Shown: positions 23,811 to 36,430 of the stretch, one piece after another | Layout of the letters: every line of letters starts with the position of its first letter | Numbering within the stretch: position 1 is the first letter of the stretch | Assembly: GCA_021397835.1 (NCBI GenBank) | Contig: JAJFZO010000724.1 | Location: forward strand, 1,773,001 to 1,837,000 | Origin: Moringa oleifera | Taxonomy: Eukaryota > Streptophyta > Magnoliopsida > Brassicales > Moringaceae | Length of the DNA stretch: 64,000 nt | Direction: 5' to 3' | Made by a program: the position numbers and the translations under genes | The notes under the pieces: model-generated | Told to the model about the DNA's origin: nothing | Seen by the model: the letters and a program-made list of their open reading frames with translations, nothing else | Database searches by the model: none

Positions 23811-26072
23811 TGGTGAAAATATTTTCAAAGTGTCATTGCATTATCAACATTACATCAATTGATCTGCATATAACAAATAAGCCTATATAAAAACTTAAAA
23901 TCTAAATCTATAGTGACATAGAAGTTAAAAATCAACAATATCATCAAAACATTACGATTTATCATAAGTCAATTGTACCATCATCTACTAAAGTTGAATT
24001 GAGAGGCATTTGACAAGTTTGTGAATTATGACCAACTCCACCCAATTATCGCATTTACCACGTAATTGATCAAGCACATTTGACAATCAAGTGTGGCTTA
24101 CTCTATCAAAATACTGTGGATTCGAGCATGTTAATCAATTGTGTCTATATCGATCGCATCAAGAGTATTTTTTTTATGCGTCCTCTCCCCACCAGAGGGC
24201 ACTCTTTACTTTTTCGGATGCCTTACTGACTTACCATTATTTGGTGGTAATACCAAAACTCTTTTAACTTCCTTAAGCACATTCCAGTCAAACTTATCAC
24301 CAACTAGACATATCGGCTCAACATATGCTGCTACTAATTGATCTTGTTTGTAATAGTTAGAGCAAGGAGTTATGAAATCAATATTATGTTTCCTGTAAAA
24401 AGTACTTAATTTATGAAGTTAATGCAAAAAGTAACAATGAATAATAAAATTAACAAAACCATTAATGTCACCAAGAAGTTGCTAGTGCATGTGCACATGG
24501 CAAAAGATCAGCTTGAAATTCCATACAAGTGCAAGTATGTTTAATAAGGTTCACAACTGCCTCTTTATCCTTGTGCCTAACTAAAAATACTTTGCATTCA
24601 ATATTGAAAGTCGTCATTTGTAATGAAATTTTTTGTCTCTAAGTCATCAATCAGTGAACCCATTCTATGTGTTGTGACCTCCAAACTTTAGTTTTTTCGA
24701 GTTGACCATAGAACCAACGTTGCATCATATCTTGAATGAATTCCAATAAAGCCATCATGATAACTCATGAACAAATCGAAGACACGAATTCAAGCCCTTG
24801 ACAATGTTAGTGGTCATGAGTTGATATCGTTTTTTGGGACAATATACATGTGACCATTTTTTTGGATCTTCATTCATGATATATTTGAAAGCTTTAGGGT
24901 AATGAGCCTGTAACTCAGTTATTAATATATTAAATTCAGATTCTCGATATGCTCTAACCGTACTATAAAATATCTTGATATATCTTCTTTATTAAATTTA
25001 TTTTTTATGTTTTGAGCCATATGCGAGGAACATAAACCATGACAAGGATTGAGAAAGACCTTTGCGGTAGCCTTTACAATACTAGCACGACGATATGATA
25101 TAATAATCAAATTGTCAATCGAACCAATTGCTTCTTTTAGCTGCCTTAGGAACCATTTTCTTCCTTCATAGTTCTCCAAGTCATCATAACTGAATGCTAC
25201 TAGATATATTTGTTCATTCTTATCTTTACATGGTGTTACAAACATTACACCGTGGAACCTCCCTTTTAAGTGAGCAACATTGATAGCAATGATCGGTCTG
25301 ATTACTAAATAAAATACCCTCAACGATTGCCTAGGAGCCACAAATAAATACTTAAATCGATTTGTTCCATCTTTGATGCATATGTGAGCCCTAGTTCTTG
25401 GATTAATTGTGCAATATGTGGCAGTATGATGGTAATTATTGATATGACTCAATTGGATCACCATATATAAGAGACAATGCATACTTTTTAGCCTTCCAAG
25501 TTTTAGTATATAAAACTTGTATGCCATATAGTTATTTCATATCATTCATGATGTCTTTCGACTTAATAATTTTAACATTGGTAAATAACCTCTGAGCTAT
25601 AATTTCTTTAATAACGGCAAAACTTGCTTATCAATATCATCGATGCAGCTCTTCAACGGTGCAAGTATGTGTCAAATCATACTTTTTAATTTGAAAGAAT
25701 TGCCCTTGTGTAACTCTTATAGCAGGAGCCTTCCATGCATAATTTCTTTCTCTACAAGCAATCTCAAATACTGATTTGTTAGACCTAGTGACTTTAAATT
25801 CAAAGTTTTTAGTTAATGTATGCATACCTAAAAATTGCTTCAACTCTTTCTTATTTGAAAAAAATTAACCTATAGCAAGGGTGTGAATCGAAGTCACTGA
25901 TTTTATAGTAGGAGTCGGAGCAAGACTATATAATTCAGCACCCAACACATTATTTCATTTGACAACACCATTATTTGAATCATTATGTACTTCTGGGCAT
26001 ATAATTGGGACATAAGGTGAGACAGTACTTAAGTTGTCATTCAATTCTTCATTGTCGAGTTTTGCTTTTAGA

Positions 26073-26077
26073 ATGAG
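26073..26077. repeat. Target duplication of the solo LTR, left
   Basis: atgag, repeated exactly at 27279-27283. Confidence 0.8.
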
Positions 26078-27278
26078 TGATAGAATGCATAATAATCATA
26101 TATATTATTATATTTTCTCGTATTTTATTGGTTATAAATGATTAAATCTTGGATTTTGACTATGTTTTATATTTAATAGGGTGGATTGAGGAAATCAACT
26201 AAGATGGACTCAAATTCATTATTTGAAGATATAAAGTTGGATTCCTAAGAGATGTGGATGAACTAGAAGATGTCTTTGGATAAGGCGCTGAGACTCCCAA
26301 TAACATTGAAATTTCACCGAACGAAGACTTTATCTTTTATTTAAAAAGCAATTGTAGAATTTTATCTTTATCTTTATCTTTAAGAGTCCTAGTTAAAATA
26401 GGTTATTATGTTTAAGGATTATTATATAAAGGGGAGGTAGTTCCTTCAAAGGAACATCCAGAGTTTATTTTTTACTTTCTTCTTTTCGTAGGTCTTTTTC
26501 TTTTCATGGATTGCTAAACATCTCTTCCAGTCAAAGGATAATCAAGGGTTTGATTCTTCAGAATTGTGAGATCTAACTGATTTTATTTGTTTTTTTATTT
26601 CTTCATTGTTTATTTATCTTCTGTGCTTATTGAAAATATTATCTTGGTTGATTGCAACAAAAAGGGCCCTTTGTTTAATCATCAAAATAATAGGTTACTA
26701 TTTAGAACTTTAAATCCGTAATTGTTTAAGTGTTCTAATATAAGTAGTAAATAACATAGTTGATTACAAAAGAGGTTTTCAATTTATGTTATGAAGATAA
26801 ATAATCTAGTTTAAATAAACCTACATATGTGTTTATTGGCTAGAATTGGTAGTTTTTCTAATTCTTAATGCTATTGGTAAATTAAATCCTAAGATCGTAT
26901 CTAGGGTTATTTATTGATAAGAGAAATAATTAGAGATCGTATCCTGGTTATCAAAGAAGTAAGGAAAAACAGGTTGTTAGGTGGTACCAACAACCATAAC
27001 TAATTCAGTGAAGATTAAAAGATTTTTATCTTTGCATCAATGATCAATTCCTAAATCAAACCTGAAATTATACCTTTGACTGGATACTTTATTACATTAA
27101 TTTTTTCTTTCCTATTTGATCTATTTTTAACTCCTCAAACCCCTTTTTCTTTTATTTTATTTTGCAAAAAAATAAATCTAACCAATCTTTGTGAAAACGA
27201 CCTTGCTCATCTATACTACAAGTTTAATATTTTGAGCAAGAATTTAGGAATTTAATTTGTTGGTCTCGACAACCAACA
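26078..27278 (+). mobile_element. Solo LTR inserted in the MULE transposase gene
   Basis: A 1201-bp insertion that begins TGATAG and ends CCAACA (TG...CA), flanked by an exact 5-bp duplication. It is absent from MULE copy 2, where the flanking sequences join at about 38713. A TATATAAAGG box near 26424 gives the + orientation. The sequence before the end (AACGACCTTGCTC) resembles the U5 of plant Ty3/gypsy LTRs, but family assignment is tentative. No internal retroelement sequence is present, so it arose by LTR-LTR recombination. Confidence 0.88.
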
Positions 27279-27919
27279 ATGAGTTCACATTAATCTTCAC
27301 TGGTAGGCTAAGTAGGTTGAGTTTTCATGATTGAGTATTCACATCCAATATCATAATCCATCCACTCATCCAAGTTGATCTCATCGGTATGCTAAGTGTC
27401 AAGAGAAGTTTCACTATGAAGAATGGTTCATTGCCATAAACATTTAATTGAACAGTTTGATTGCTTTCAGTATAAGAACTAAAAGGATTGACTCCTCCTG
27501 AAATTTCACCTTCACATAGCTTGCCTATTTTCAATAAAATTTCTCTCTACCAAATCAATAATTACATGAAAAACTATGTTGTCATTGTACAACATAAAAT
27601 CAATATCGTTATCACATACTAACTCAATTTTGATAGTAGTTTTTTAGATCTTACTATGGTATGTAGTACAATATCAATATCAAAGAAATCAGCCTCCATG
27701 CAAGATTTAACCAAATCTAAAAATTGTACATATGTCAAATCCCTCTGAACAACATACCCCTTAGTTTTGATAGCTATGCCAATATACTCAAAACTTTCTC
27801 TGGACTCAAATCACTCACCATTTCAAGTTACAATGATGCGTATTCTGTAATGACCATGAAAACATTTTAAATAACAACTAAAAAGAATTACCTATTACAG
27901 AGAAGAATATATGATTTCA

Positions 27920-28110
27920 CATAACATGTTACGATTTCATTAAATAAGTCACGATTTATAAACTTGTTATGATTTTATGAATGTTACGAATTTTATAATG
28001 ATGTTACGATAAACTAACTAAGATACAATTTTCAAATATATATGAACCTAAGATTATGACACAATTCTCAATCCAAGTTACGAAATATAACGAATGTCAT
28101 GATTTAAATA
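27920..28110 (-). repeat. Right subterminal array of TTACGATTT motifs, MULE copy 1
   Basis: GTTACGATTTCAT, GTCACGATTTAT, GTTATGATTTTAT, GTTACGAATTTTA and GTTACGATAAAC occur within about 100 bases, then ACGAAATATAACGAAT. They are the reverse complement of the left-end AATCGTAAC words. Confidence 0.6.
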
Positions 28111-28595
28111 GAAATAAATGAAGTCCTCACAGTTTTAGGTACATTATAATTGAAAGGTATACCTATCATTCTCTTCACCCATTCGAGCACGTTTTGATTT
28201 TGAAGAGAAATATATTATCAAAAACACGACTTCAAAAATATGCTGTGAAAAATATGAGCTTCCTTTTCTATGCACGACAACTGCCCTTCGATTCCTTCTT
28301 AGGATCTTAGTTTGATAGATCTTAGATACAAAGGTTAAAAGAAAAAAACTCAAAAGGAGAGTGAAAAAAGATAGAGCTCAAGGAAAGACATAGGTCAAAA
28401 GAGAAAAAGATTAAAAATAATGTATTCAGACAAATCTCATGAATTTTTGAGTTCATTTAATTTTGAAGGTTTCATTATCTTTTATAAAGGTATTTGTATC
28501 TTTTTAATATATTTAAGTGCTAAAAAAACTAACTTAATAAAACAAATTTCTTTTACAAGAAACAAGTGTCAAATGCCAGTTTTGGCAATTTCCTT

Positions 28596-28604
28596 AAAAA
28601 CATT
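28596..28604. repeat. 9-bp target duplication, right side of MULE copy 1
   Basis: aaaaacatt, exact match to 18333-18341. Confidence 0.75.
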
Positions 28605-28839
28605 TTAGTGAAGTCATATTTTGAAAATTTGAAAAGCTTGCCTCTTTCTTTCCTTTCTCACGTGTTCTTTTTCTCTTTTTTTTTCTTTTTTTTTCAAAGA
28701 AGTTTATTCTAGGATGGATTAAAATACATTTGGCAATAGGATTAACCTAAGGCAAATATGAATAGACCAAAAGAAAGTATTCATCAAAGTCAAATTGTTC
28801 TTCTATACACAAAAGCAGTATTAAAAGTCAACAAGCAAG

Positions 28840-30070
28840 AAGAAAAACTATAGATTAGGGGTGCCAACAGAAGAAAGATCAGCCTCAAGTCTTCTTTCGG
28901 CCTTTAGAATTGCTTCAGGACCTGTGACGACTTCAAGAATAGCCTCAGACTCATCTGCCATGATGTTAATATATAATAGCAAACTCAGCTTCAATCTTTG
29001 CTGCGCGCTCAAGAGTGGATGGAAGAGCCATGAACATGAAGCGCGAGTCAAGATTAGGATACTAATCCTTAATTGCCTATAGTACACCAGCATTGATATG
29101 GCACTAAAAAGTGGCAACCTACTCACCCACTTTGCAAATGAATGTATGGTTATTCTTAGACCGCCTGCTCTCGAGCCCTTCTTTAGCTTATCTTAATGCC
29201 TCAAGGTCAGCTTTTGCTTTACCTTCTCAGTCTTGGCATTGATTACTTATTGGGTTTAGGCTAACTCTACTTCCAAGTTTGACAGAGCCTTTTCCTTCTA
29301 ACTTGAGATGGCCTTCAGGCTTTCCAAATCTACTCCTAATGAAGCCACTTGCTCTAGTGCATTCATCATCTGTTAGAAACCTTCACCTACTTCAAGGCAT
29401 GAAGAAGCCCATCATTATAATAGTTATACTTCTCTAGGACCTGGGCTAACTTGTATCTAGTCTAAATAAAGCAATAAAGAGATCCAATGAAAGCAAAACA
29501 AAAATTTAAAAGGAAAATAAAAGAAAATAAGGATCAGATGCTTACCTCAATAACACAAATAACCATACTCCCTACCAGGTTCTCATTTCCTCTTATTGGA
29601 TAATAATCGCAGTTGATAGGAGGGATAAACTTCCTCAAATTTGAGTATAAGGTCGGGTTAATAAGAGAGTATGCCTTCTTGAGATTCTAAGAGGGAAGGA
29701 ACTTTTCATTAAGGCTACAAGCAAAGATTATAGGTAAGTCCATGCCTAGGGCATCAATGACTCCCTGATCTTAAGCTCAACGGTAAGCTGGTTTTGTCAT
29801 GATCGTGACTTCATTAACCCATGGATGATTAGGCACCTTACCTCCATTCTTTAGGTTTAGCCCTTGAGAGTCAATGAAGTGGACTTTTTCTGGTTGGTAC
29901 ATGGTGGTCTAAGTCTTGATCTTGGCCTTTGTTACGACCTCAATCTCGCACTTGTTGGTGCCGAGCTTTGACTCAGAGCAGCGTGTCAAGTAAGAGAGTA
30001 TTGCATAATAGCAAAATAAGCATTGGGTTGGCCTGCAATTGTGGTGTTTAAACCTGCATAACAAGAACAA
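28840..30070 (-). pseudogene. Decayed coding region of unknown family, at least two exons
   Basis: Translating the minus strand from about 30060 gives GLNTTIAGQPNAYFAIMQYS, then YQPEKVHFIDSQGLNL, HPWVNEVTIMTKPAYR, DLPIIFACSLNEKF and NPTLYSNLRKFIPPINCDYY. A GTAAGC donor near 29544 and a TTTATTTAG acceptor near 29463 lead into RYKLAQVLEKYNYYNDGLLH and a Lys/Glu/Leu-rich, coiled-coil-like region that reaches 28848. Stops and frameshifts are frequent. The layout, a globular N-part followed by a coiled coil, resembles the gag-like proteins often found in plant gypsy-type or plant-mobile-domain elements. I cannot name the family. Confidence 0.5.
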
Positions 30071-31316
30071 AAAGGATTAGTATCAAGAAAAATCCATCAT
30101 AAGAAAAAATGATTCATGAAAGCAAAGAAAAACTTTAGAATTAGGACCTGGGGAAGAAGAGGATGATGATAAAGGTTAAGATTTAGTAACTTTAGAAGAG
30201 CAGATGTTTATGGAAGATAATCGATCCTTGAACAGACACAGGAGTCAGGATGAAGAAGTAAATGGTCATGAGTTAGTAAGCTAAGGGAACAAGAATATCA
30301 AATGGGTTAGGATCTAGAATAGGTTAGTTAAGAAAAAGAATGGGTTTTAAAGGTGGCAAAGATAAAGGATCAAGATTGGGAATCAGGTCAGGAATGATAA
30401 GGTGGTCTCTATCTTAAACTCTTGACTTATGGACTCCTGCCACTTATGCATCCCAACTTGTTCTCCAAGGGTATTGTTAAAACCTTAAACCCAATCATTC
30501 AATTATTACCTATTAGGTTCAAGCCAAGAGTGGTTAGACTTAGGATCATTCAATCCTAAGAAGCCTAAAGCCAATTTTGCTTTTAACTCTTGTTAAAAGA
30601 CAACAACCTTTCATAAATAATTGTGGGAGTAAAAACTATTAAACTACTAAAATTTTTTTGTCTTACCTTTGGTCATCCTTATTATGCTTAAGTTCAAAGA
30701 ATCAGGTAAAAATGATTACTAATAAGGTGTCGCACCTAATTTTAAAACACTTCACCATAAAGACAATTAAGCATCACCAAGCATATGGGGGTAATTGTGA
30801 AAAGAAAATATTAAGCGACCTATATATGTTTAAAAAGAAAGGATAAAAAGGCAGATCCTGACCTCTATTTTGATAATCCTCAAAAACACATATCCAGCCA
30901 TGATAAGTCCATGGCCAATCAGTTTTCAAAGGTAACTGTAGTCTAACATTCTGGGAGGGAAAAATTTTCCCTAACCCATGCTAGCTTTTTGGCAATGTAG
31001 GAAGACAAGTATGTTTATTTTTTGGCAGTGTAAGAAGAATAATCTATATCCTTCATAATTAATCAAAAATGTAAATGCTCAAAACAAAAGAAGTAAAAGA
31101 GTTGGAAAACGACGATTGAGCAATCAAAGAAGGTGTGGTAAGGTTGAGTTATTAGAGTGAAGCAAAGGAAAGGAAAGGAAAGAAAAATAATTAAAAGTGC
31201 GAAGGCAAAGTAAAAAAAATAGGTAAGTAAGAAGAAGGGTTTAAAGGTGGGTTTGATGAGAAGTGGAAAAGGAAAGGTTGACATGAAATAAGAATACAAG
31301 CGCAGTACCAAGAGGG
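30071..31316. other. Spacer between the two MULEs
   Basis: No supported coding sequence. It is purine-rich on the + strand around 31080-31290. It may be the remaining flank of the decayed gene at 28.8-30.1 kb. Confidence 0.4.
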
Positions 31317-32028
31317 CACCTTTTTAAGAGATTTTTTTTTTGTCCATATAAGGGTGTTTCTGTAAATAACTAATATTAGTAATGTTTATGTTTTTAGCAT
31401 GTTTTAGACATTTTAAGATAAAATTACCTTTGTTCAATATATGCAATTACTTATTTATCCAAATATGAAATCCTAGAAGTCAAACATATCAAACGTCTCT
31501 CTTTCTCACTCTTCTTACTCTAGCGCTAAACTTCATTACTTAACTTCGTCCCTCTGCATTTGGTGTTTGTTTATTTCTTTACTTTCATTGTAAACCAACC
31601 TTTGAAGAATATCTATAAGTTACTGAATCACTAAGAAATCAATTGCAGTATGATTTTAAACAATATATTTAGTTCAAATTCATCATTCCTTCATGCTGAA
31701 TACTAACGGATGAAATCCTAATCTCATATTTGATTCGTCATTTTTTAAATATTTTTGAATTTGGTTTATGGGTATAAAAGCCTGAATGTATTTTTTTGAT
31801 TAATATTTTTGGGCATTGGTATTAGTTTATTAATCTGCGATGTTTGGGTATATCGCAGTGTATTTTTTTTTTCATTTTTCTTTTAATACATTGAAATCAG
31901 AGGACTAGTTTGGGTATATGTATAGGTATTGTATGTTTAGCTACTCATTTTTTAGTGTATGTGCACCAATTTCTTGCTTTGGGTGCATTTATCTGCATCA
32001 GTTCATCATATTCATACCATGCTAGGGC

Positions 32029-32160
32029 AAATCGTACATAGTTTTAGGAATCATACCCATTAATTGTACTAGTTTTGAAAAATCGTAACTAGTTTTAGAA
32101 ATCATACCAATTAATCGTACTTAGTTTTTTAAATCGTATTATAATCTTGAAATCATATAC
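32029..32160 (+). repeat. Left subterminal array of AATCGTAC motifs, MULE copy 2
   Basis: AAATCGTACATAG, AAATCGTAACTAG, TTAATCGTACTTAG, AAATCGTATTATA and mutated AATCATACC forms recur every 20-30 bases. Confidence 0.65.
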
Positions 32161-32878
32161 TATTTACTCGAATTTTGACATTTTTTTTGGCCATGTGTAG
32201 ATAGCAACAACTTTACTTCTCAGAAGCCATATGTGATCCCTAGAGAGTCCTCGAAGATTGGAAAGATACTAGAACACTGCGACAATGATGTCATCCTTAC
32301 TCTGAAGAAAATTTTAGATGACTTTCAAAAGGAGAAGTTTAGAGGGACCTGCTAAGGATTATTGTCCATAATCTTCTTCTTCGGGAGGTTCAATAGAACT
32401 GCGAGAATGAAATGTGGTTTAGACTTGGGCAGAATAAGGTTCATTGCAGCAAAGTTGAATTTTACTTAATCACTGGCTTGAAGTTTGGCGAGCTACTAGA
32501 GACAGAAAACATTATAGCTAATCCATCCTGTATCCTCGCTAAATACTTCAAAAGGAAGGATAAGGTCAGTGGTAATAGTATTAAGACAAGGTTGCTGGAA
32601 GGAGAGTTGAATGAGGAAGATGACAAGGTAAAGTTGGGGTTGCTGTATTTGTTAAATGGCTTCATTAAAAGCCATGACGAGCACCAACATATTCCTAAGT
32701 GGTAGTTTCATTTGGTAGATAATATTGAAGTCTTTAACAGCTTTCCATGGGGCATATGGGTCTACTGCAACTCCTTGTTACATTTCAATAAGGTAGTTGC
32801 GAATTGAGCCATGGATGTTGATAGGGTAAACTACAATGCCTATGGCTTCGTATGGGTACTACAAGTAAGGATCGTACC

Positions 32879-32916
<38 letters not shown>
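32879..32916. repeat. (TTA)n microsatellite
   Basis: About twelve units of TTA at the place where copy 1 has a T-tract (near 20010-20025). It lies just after a GTAAGG donor, so probably intronic. Confidence 0.95.
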
Positions 32917-33129
32917 TAGTTTCATTGGATTCTAATTTTATCTTCATCAAGCTTAACTTAATTTATTTTTTCCAAAGATTTGTGCCTTCGAAGTGATTCC
33001 TACTATCAACATGCACGGTAGTAGGTTGTCAAGTTCTAACCTCCCATTGTTTCTAACTTGCTGATGGAGGTTTTATCGGAAGCCACATAACGTAGATTGT
33101 AATAAGATCTTTACAAACACTATAAGTAA

Positions 33130-33360
33130 TGCCATATCTTTATTTCGTACCTATATTACCAATTTCGTGTTTTCATTTTCATTTCGTACCTACATCACCG
33201 ATTTTGTGTCTTCATTTTTATTTCATACCTATATTATCAATTTCGTGTCTTCATTTTTATTTCATACCTACATTCTTAATTTCGCATTTATATTTTTTTA
33301 TTTCATACCTACATTCTCAATTTTGTATTTTTGTTTTTCAATTTAGAAGCTTTATTTCGT
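33130..33360. repeat. Minisatellite in the Ulp1-like gene of MULE copy 2
   Basis: Alternating TTTCGTGTCTTCATTTT and TTTCATACCTACATT words form units of about 45-50 bases, four to five copies. This is the counterpart of 20229-20660 but shorter. The Phe/Tyr-rich frame at 33129-33440 is a translation of this repeat. Confidence 0.75.
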
Positions 33361-35979
33361 ATTTTCTGATGGGGGCTAAGCTAAAATTAGAGCCAACAAC
33401 TGTTGAGCGCCATGCCTTTTACTATGTTGAGGTGGGTTAAAGACACCATCATGCCATTACAGCCACATGCTCAGGCTAATATGCTGGTTTCACAATCAAG
33501 TGAAGATGACGATACTGTTGAGGGTCCCATCTAGAACAACTCCACAAAATTACCTTTTTCTTTGCCAAAGCAATACAAGGTATGTATTCTTCATAATGTT
33601 TATGAGTTTTGTTCTTGCATTTTATAATCAATAACTTTTGTTATTTGCAGCAACGAGTTAGCTTTCTTCTTGTCAAGCTATCAAGGGATGATGAATCTGA
33701 CGAAGTTGCCAGTGATAAAAGAGAGCCAGAGGGATAGAGGATGGAATCCGAGGTGTTGAAGGATGACGTCGAGGGTCAGGCACCTGGTGTAGAAAGGACA
33801 TTAAAGGATCCAAAAGTTTACCATTGCCTTACTGCTATGGAGGCAAAATTAGATATTCTCAAAGCGAAGGTAAAGCAAATGGATTCCCAAAATGAAAGAT
33901 ACCATTAGTAGCAAATGGCTATCTTAAAATCCATCTACCTTTCCCTACAAGGATATAGATTTAGTGGCTAAGACCCTATTCGCACTATGTCAAATTGTGT
34001 TCTCAATGATGTAAGTAATGTTGTATATAACCATTAGTTTAATTTTTGGTTTTTAATCTATTTGTATCTATATCTTATCATATTTTCATAATATTATGCA
34101 ACTTATGACATGAAGATGACATCTTTAATTGTTTTCTTTTTCTCTTAAGGTGTAAATGCAGGCTTCACATCATGTCATCCCATCGTTGAGAAAGTTAGGA
34201 AGTTAGAAGACTCCACCAAGGAGATCTTGGCTCCCACAGGGCAGTTCCATGAAAAAAAAGTCACTGCAGGGCCAATTGTTAAGGAAACGGCCATTGGAGA
34301 GCCAATGGACAAGAAAATGGCCACTGCAGCAGGTCCATGCAATGAGGATGTGACGGACTTGGCTATTATCCCAGTTGAGGTAATTAACAGTCTGCTGCCA
34401 GTTGTTAGGACTCGTAAACTATCAAGATAACTATGCAGCCCATGTTTCAACCTTAACATAGGACTAAGAAAGCCAAGTACTCTCATATGGTAAGTGCAAA
34501 TGCCAAATTCACAGACAAGATCCTCATTGCATTCAATAAGTTCATGAGTGGCCAATCATAATAAGTCATTTACATTTATATTTTACGTTCCATTAGACTG
34601 AATTTTCGTTTTTTTTTTGACTTTTTTTTTACACTTTGTTTTCATTTTCTTTAGTCGTAACATGGTTATTGATCATTCAATTAGTGTGGAATGGTTCAAA
34701 GCCTTCAAAGACAATGATGAGTGGGTCGATGACTTTGTAAGTTGGTCATTTTATCAAATACTTTTCTCTACATTCATACAAAGAATTAACATTCGTGCCT
34801 TCATTTCGTAAATTGATTTAATATTATATTATTGTTTTTCTTGTGTTTCAACTAGCACATTGAAGCATATTTAAATCTCTTTCAAAGAAGGTAGAGGGAG
34901 CTTCCTCAATAATATGCACAAGATGTCTACATCTATGATCCTTAACTCTATGTAAGTTCATTGGACTTTAATTATTTAGATGACTTTTTATTCAATTTAT
35001 TTATTGACTTTGTTTTGTTCAAATTTGTAGACAATATTTTTTTACATTTACAATGAATATCAAAAACATCCAGATGCTGATTGTCCTTCTCCACACTCTA
35101 ATTTTGAAGCACATAAGTAAGAATCAAATTTCCTGGATCATGTGAGAGGCAAATTTTGTCCTGATTATCCAGCTTAGCACACTATGAATAAGGTATATCT
35201 TTATTGGTTTTAACTATTTTTTTTTGCAATATTATGAGAACTCATTTCTGACATTTAAACAATATTTTTAATGCAGCTGATGGTTCCATTCCACGTTGGG
35301 GGATCTCACTAGGTGCTAGTTGTTGTAGATTTGCAAAAATTTTCTTTGCAAATTTTTGACTCTTCTCGTCAAAAGATACCGAGGTGTGTATTCAGCAATA
35401 AAACCCCTTTAGATTTATACTACCCAGTTATATGGCTAGCAAGGGAGATTTCATGCGAAAACATGATGTTAAAAGGTTGAATATTCTACTCTCATGCACA
35501 CTAGAACCAAAGACCAAAGTCCCCCAACAGAGAAAAGGTAAGTCTTTTTCCTAAATTATTATTATTATTTAAAAGTTTTCTATTGAATATCTATTTTTGT
35601 TAATTATGTTTCTCTTTTTTTCAATGGCAATTGCGGGCCTCACATGCTATACATAATGAAGCATTTACCACTTGGGAAGCCATTAAACTACAGTAATAAA
35701 GATATGCCATTGATACAAAATCACATGATAATACATGTATTTGCCAATTCAATTATAAATGATAAGGGTCGATTTGTTTTATTCTTTTTACAATGTATTA
35801 ATTTTGTATATATTTTTAAAATTATATATAATATTCTCTTTGTCAATGAAAAAATAATTTCTAGTACATTGTCTAATTATCTAGCTTCTTCCTTCTTAAG
35901 ATTTACCAATCACACTGTGAATTCGGATCACATATCATTATGAGTGAACAATTTACTATGATTTATTACGAATTGAAGA

Positions 35980-36430
35980 CATGAAATAAGTGTACGATTT
36001 ACTATTGAAGCTGCGAATTGAATGTGTGATTTACTATTAAAGGTACAATTTACTAATGGAGGTATGGATTGATGGTGCGATTTATTATTTAAAGTGTGAT
36101 TTACTATTAAAAGTGTGAAATTAATAGTGCGAATTGAAGGTACGATTTACTGTTGAAAATACGAAACATATATACGATTTACTATTGAAGGTATGAATTG
36201 AATAAGTAAATTGGAACGATTTACTATTTAAGGTGCGAATTAAAGGTACGATGTACTATTGGAAGGTGCAAATTGAAGGTACAAAGTCATCATTGTGTGT
36301 ACGATTTACTATTGAAGATGTAAATTGAAGGTGCGAAATCATCGTCCTTGTGTACGATTCACTATTAAAGTTGTGAATCATTGTATGATTTACTATTGAA
36401 GATGCGAATTAAAGATGCAAAATCATTATT
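35980..36430. repeat. Array of CGATTTACTATTGAAGGTGCGAATT words between the convergent genes
   Basis: CGATTTACTATT(G/A)AAG occurs about ten times, alternating with GTGCGAATTGAAGG. Unit length is irregular, roughly 30-50 bases. It occupies the intergenic gap of MULE copy 2. Confidence 0.75.

Larger units (their letters stand above)
23990..27860 (-). pseudogene. MURA-type transposase gene of MULE copy 1
   Basis: Read leftward: an N-terminal PB1-like segment at about 27540-27840 (TTIKIELV, then ERNFIENRQ), a MuDR DNA-binding domain at 25637-25843 (FEIACRERNYAWKAPAIR), the MULE transposase domain at 24922-25527 (AHLKGRFHGVMFVTPCKDKN), and a SWIM zinc finger at about 24487-24537 (CTCMEFQADLLPCAH). 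A zinc-knuckle remnant lies near 24000-24060 (GHNSQTCQMPL). It would cut and join element ends. Two catalytic Asp positions are lost: the expected IDGTHLKG is INVAHLKG, and the expected ISDRH is ISYRR. A solo LTR interrupts the N-terminal part at 26078-27278. Confidence 0.85.
18342..28595. mobile_element. Mutator-like element carrying an Ulp1-like gene, copy 1
   Basis: About 10.25 kb, or about 9.05 kb without the nested solo LTR. The ends are short and weak inverted repeats: GAGGAAATT at left and, inverted, AAGGAAATT at right. They lie next to a 9-bp duplication. A DUF1985/Ulp1-like gene runs rightward and a MURA-type transposase gene runs leftward, converging near 23.4-24.0 kb. This arrangement, with poor terminal repeats, is that of KAONASHI-type MULEs known from Arabidopsis and other plants. 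Copy 2 at 31326-40230 is collinear. Both genes are broken. Confidence 0.85.
32206..35800 (+). pseudogene. DUF1985 / Ulp1-like protease gene of MULE copy 2
   Basis: Collinear with the copy 1 gene. The start codon is ATA instead of ATG (near 32207), and about 40 bases of DUF1985 are deleted near 32354. The rest of DUF1985 is open at 32412-32705 (MWFRLGQNKVHCSKVEF). A charged part follows (33655-33900), then a Gly-Pro-rich repeat (34227-34340) and RTRKLSR. The Ulp1 His block reads MVPFHVGGSH then a stop instead of Trp, followed by VLVVVDLQKF and the Asp block IFDSSRQKIPR near 35350, which copy 1 lacks. The Asp-Cys-Gly position reads IIH before VFANSI (near 35735). Inactive by several independent breaks. 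Confidence 0.8.

Noticed and set aside
35980..36430. CRISPR-like array
   Set aside because: Spacing is irregular, spacers are themselves repeats, and the setting is a plant transposon.
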